Shown one piece after another: positions 61,301-64,000 of a stretch of 64,000 bases of DNA; the first letter of the stretch is position 1; each line of letters begins with the position of its first letter. Source of the stretch: Thunnus maccoyii (lineage: Eukaryota; Chordata; Actinopteri; Scombriformes; Scombridae); the NCBI RefSeq assembly GCF_910596095.1, contig NC_056540.1, positions 11,091,001-11,155,000 on the forward strand, given 5' to 3'. The position numbers and the translations under genes were made by a program. Below the pieces are notes generated by a model. That model saw nothing but the letters and a program-made list of their open reading frames with translations. It was not told the origin of the DNA and searched no databases.

Positions 61301-63790
61301 CTAATGTGTGGATTTTGAGTGTTAAAAATGGCATGCTCATATTTTTAGACTTTCACAATCGACTGGTGACTGTTAAAAACTTTAAAAACATCCCCTCATT
61401 CCAGTTTTAAGTGTTCCTAAACCACTCCTAAGCTGGAAATCCTCATTAGGGATTTTAAGGCTTTTCTGATTGTATCCATAGATTATTTGGGAACAACTGT
61501 TAGACCTATGATAAAACCATGGTTGAATAGATAAAGTGACAGGAACCAGTACAGTGCAGTGTCTTGTGTAGTGCAGTCCAGTAGGTTAGTAGGTCATTGG
61601 CTCCAGTGTTGGTTCATTGAGTGCAGCTCAGTGTGGAAATCCTGTGTTTTCTCCTGGTGTGGATCCAGTACAGCTAATACTTCCTGCTAGAGACATTCAG
61701 AGAGGAGACACAGGCAGCAGAATAGGAGCTGGCAAGCACTGACAGAAATCGTAGCCATATGTGTGTTTTCTCTGGGTTCATTGCTCTGCATCTGGAGGAC
61801 GAATGAATGAATACGTCTCTCGACTAATGTAGATTCTTGGGAGGAATGCAAACACAGCTAAGAGGGACGCTGACATGTGGGCGTCTGACCTCGCCAGATG
61901 TTTTTTGCAGCTGCTTGACCTGCTGATGTGTGCACGCTCGTGTGTTTGTGTATAGGCGTCTGCACTCATGAGTGGGTTTGTTTTTTGAAGAAGCCAGAGG
62001 ATTGCGTTTCACTGACTGTCTCAGCTGATCATCATTTATGAACACCAGCAAATCACCTGAGACCCACGTCCCTCTTATCCACCACAGCCAGATTACAAAA
62101 ATCCAGATCTGAAAAAAAAACACAACCAAAACCATATGGTTTTCCCCACTTTAATGATTACTGGTGGAAATTTGATCTGATGTTTTGTTAATTTTAGATT
62201 TGAAAGGACATATTGACAACAGTATACCACAATGTGCAGATAGAAAAACAGCAACATCACTGATCCACATTGATTTCCTCAAGCTGTGATTGGATGGAAC
62301 CATTAGCAGTGCCTTATTTTTTCCACAGAGGACTGATTTCTCTGAACACAAGCGTCACGTACTTGATAGAGCCTCTTCCCGTTTCCACGGATGCACAGCA
62401 GCACGCTGTGTTCAGAGCCGAGAGTCTCCATCTATCCAAAGGTAGCTGTCTGCATCACCATGGCAACAAGGAGCACGAGGAGGGGCTTGATGGCTTCATC
62501 CATGGAATGATGTCACCAAGGAGCATAAGGGTGAGTTCAGATAGGACAGACAATGTTGACAACATTAAATCTTTTGCAGGTTTTACACACAAGCAGAACA
62601 ATAATGTCACCAGTTGCTCTGTATTAAACTTCTCTATCTTCCACCTTAAGGAACGAAGGGACCTGAGTCAGAATATGAAGTATGTCGAGCTGCTGCTAGT
62701 GGCAGACAAGGCTGAGGTGAGGACGCTGTTGAGGATATGTACATATTTGATCACTTTTTAACCAGATGAGAACATTTTCTTAATATACCATTAAATGTGG
62801 GGGTTGAGGATGTGGCTATTTGTGTATGACATCAGCTATGTAGGCAGAAATGACCTCAATAGACCTCTTTTATTATAGACAAAACACAAAACCAAAATTT
62901 GTCATGAACCAACTGGAAACTATATATATACATACATTTATGTATAGTGCTACCTTGATTGTATGCTAATAAACGTAATTATAGAAATAAAAGTCTTCAG
63001 TCATCAGTTTATTTAGAGCTAGTTTAGGTAAATATGAAACTGTGATTCACGTCCTGTTATTTGAAGTGTGAAACCCTTTTGAGGTTTTGGTGTGTCTATC
63101 TTTGTATATGGTAATATGGTTTATGTTAACGGCAGTTTGAGAAGCATGGGAGTAGTCGCGAGAACACCCAACTGAAATTACTGGAAGCAGCCAACTTGGT
63201 TGACAAGGTAATGTCTGTTATGAAGCATAAAAATCACAGACACTCAAGTCTATCACACCAGTATCTACTAATGACTGATGTTATTCTGTGTCTGTCACTG
63301 CTCTTGCAACACCCACAGTACTACAAAGCTTTGAGCATCCGTGTGGCATTAATCGGTGTGGAGGTGTGGAACATCAAGGACATGATCAGTGTGTCTGACA
63401 ACCCGCACAGCACTTTGGCAGCATTCCTGTCCTGGAGAGGCAAAAATCTCCGCAGGCTCCCCAACGACAACGCCCAGCTCATCACGTTAGTGTCCCTGCT
63501 TTCATCTCCCACTAGTCTTCCCATTTATCTCTCTTCACCCTCTCCAACACTAGTGAACCCCTATCTCTTTCTGAGCCCCTTATCCAGTGGGTAGATCTCT
63601 CAGATGATTTCATCTTCATTGGTCAAGATAATAACCATCACCAGTTGCATCCCAGTAGGCTGTTGTCCAGCTGGAACTAATCAGTAGTGGCATTTGTGTC
63701 TCCAGGGGGAAGTCGTTCCAGGGCACCACCATCGGACTGGCACCTCTCAAAGCCATGTGCTCCGACTACCAGTCCGGTGGAGTGAACACG
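51922..63790 (+). CDS. adam19: ADAM19-like metalloprotease (meltrin beta), 5' part: 10 exons, 340 aa, continues beyond the window
   Basis: ADAM19 is a type I membrane sheddase of the reprolysin family (known). Exons: 51922-52015, 52255-52361, 52482-52552, 60346-60424, 60710-60786, 62329-62530, 62651-62716, 63136-63207, 63319-63485 and 63706-63790. All phases agree. The N-terminus has a hydrophobic signal segment (CLCFMIILRV, about 17-26). The prodomain includes the candidate cysteine switch C183 (SKGSCLHHH). A furin-type RERR site (210-213) spans the exon 6/7 junction. The protease domain begins NMKYVELLLVADKAE and reaches GTTIGLAPLKAMC and YQSGGVNT. These match human ADAM19 better than ADAM12 (GLAP..AMC, YQSGGVN), and synteny agrees. 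The zinc-binding HExxH exon and the disintegrin, EGF and transmembrane parts lie outside the window. The exon 2 acceptor is a NAGNAG. Confidence 0.92.
53608..53706 (-). mobile_element. tRNA-derived SINE fragment in adam19 intron 3
   Basis: On the minus strand the sequence reads GCCCTGGTGGCTGAATGGTT (A-box-like TGGCTGAATGG), then GGATTGATTCCAGGC (B-box-like), then GGGACGTTTGCTGCATGTCA. The last piece matches the body of a common percomorph SINE (recalled '...CCTTTGCTGCATGTCA'). The tRNA-like part is degenerate and cannot be a functional tRNA gene. Confidence 0.65.
55342..55374 (+). repeat. (TG)n microsatellite in adam19 intron 3
   Basis: About 33 bases of TG, then GCGTGCGTGC. Confidence 0.95.
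55762..55840 (+). repeat. (CTCCT)n pentanucleotide tract
   Basis: About 75 bases of CTCCT repeats with one CCCCT interruption, forming a strand-asymmetric polypyrimidine run in adam19 intron 3. Confidence 0.95.
56765..57215 (+). repeat. Duplicated non-coding block, copy 1 (adam19 intron 3)
   Basis: Collinear with 58612-59000. Shared landmarks in the same order are TTCAAGGTGTTT, CATTTTGTAA, AAGTCTAAA/ATGTCTAAA plus ACAGGA, TTCTGAG(A/G)CACACTTGAG, TTTTAAACCCAATGATGAAT, and a final ATCATCTT(C/T)AACT. It is diverged by many substitutions and indels. Either a local duplication or two copies of an undescribed repeat family. Confidence 0.7.
58120..58522. mobile_element. Long-TIR teleost MITE (adam19 intron 3)
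   Basis: The left arm reads GGAATAGTTTGTTGACATTT, then GGGAAAAGGC, then GAGGAGAAGATCGATACCAC. The right arm (GAGAGTGGTATATCAAATTT ... CCCCAAATGTTGCAGTATT) is its inverted complement over about 75 bases with mismatches. The centre holds TTAGCTTAGCTTACGGATG and TATGCTAAGCTAATCTAACC. Very similar non-coding elements are common in fish introns (recalled). No transposase. Confidence 0.75.
58612..59000 (+). repeat. Duplicated non-coding block, copy 2 (adam19 intron 3)
   Basis: Partner of 56765-57215; see that entry for shared landmarks. It lies directly between the MITE at 58.12-58.52 kb and a partial second copy of that MITE's right half. Confidence 0.7.
59160..59405 (+). repeat. Second copy of the MITE right half plus its flank
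   Basis: Collinear with 58365-58617: TAGCTTGTTTCCCCC, CTATGCTAAACTAATCTAGC, GTAGCCTTATACATAA, CAAGATGGTGAAAAAGCATA, GGATTTTCACTAATTTCATC, AGAATAGTAAAAGTAAG and ATTACACTAAAGTAAAGCCA. Homology runs past the MITE end at 58522 into unique flank, so a segment of DNA was duplicated, not only a transposon inserted. Confidence 0.75.
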
Positions 63791-64000
63791 GTGAGAGACA
63801 AGTGTCTAAACAAACATCAGTCCTCTCTATGCACTCTTTTAGTGATGAAGTCTTACTTTGGTAAGATGTAAGTGGGAGATGCTCTTCTCATATGGAGATA
63901 TCCAGTTGGAGTGTAGCTCAGGTGTACAAGACACTGAACACCACTTGCTCTCCATGTATGTGTGGGGTAAAATCATAGGTTACTTCGGACTAAGCAAAGC

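Overview
The window looks like teleost nuclear DNA. It has small exons separated by GT-AG introns, very abundant (CA)n/(TG)n microsatellites, and several interspersed repeat types that I recognise from percomorph-like fish genomes. I assembled four protein-coding genes by matching exon translations and splice phases to vertebrate families: clint1 (plus, complete, 634 aa), lsm11 (minus, complete, 341 aa), thg1l (plus, complete, 299 aa) and adam19 (plus, first 340 codons; the gene runs off the right edge). From memory, the same neighbourhood exists on human chromosome 5q33 (EBF1-CLINT1-LSM11-THG1L-SOX30-ADAM19). Here thg1l is inverted relative to lsm11, and no SOX30-like exon is visible between thg1l and adam19.

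Layout. 1-1000: AT-rich sequence ending in a canonical poly(A) signal, plausibly the 3' UTR of the upstream gene (ebf1 by synteny only). 1000-25450: a gene-free stretch with long homopolymers and microsatellites, two decayed 3' ends of an L2/CR1-like LINE (8.2-8.8 kb and 24.7-25.1 kb), a nearly palindromic MITE (8.97-9.37 kb), and several ATTA/octamer-rich blocks that are candidate conserved regulatory elements. 25.68-36.67 kb: clint1, 12 coding exons, then about 2 kb of 3' UTR. 43.69-40.18 kb: lsm11, 4 exons, tail-to-tail with clint1. 43.7-44.6 kb: short head-to-head interval shared by lsm11 and thg1l, with CRE-like and ZNF143-like motifs. 44.6-49.3 kb: thg1l, 6 exons; its introns carry a nested piggyBac-like MITE and a repeat lying against the last exon. 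51.9-64 kb: adam19 exons 1-10, with a 7.8-kb intron 3 full of repeats and local duplications.

Functions. The genes do not form one pathway. clint1 encodes a clathrin/AP-1 adaptor of the trans-Golgi and endosomes. lsm11 encodes a core protein of the U7 snRNP, which processes histone pre-mRNA 3' ends. thg1l encodes the tRNA-His guanylyltransferase. adam19 encodes a membrane metalloprotease. They are linked by old synteny, and for lsm11/thg1l perhaps by a shared promoter. I found no operon, CRISPR array, phage or novel multi-gene system. The unusual material is in mobile-element architecture, splice-site details and non-coding blocks.
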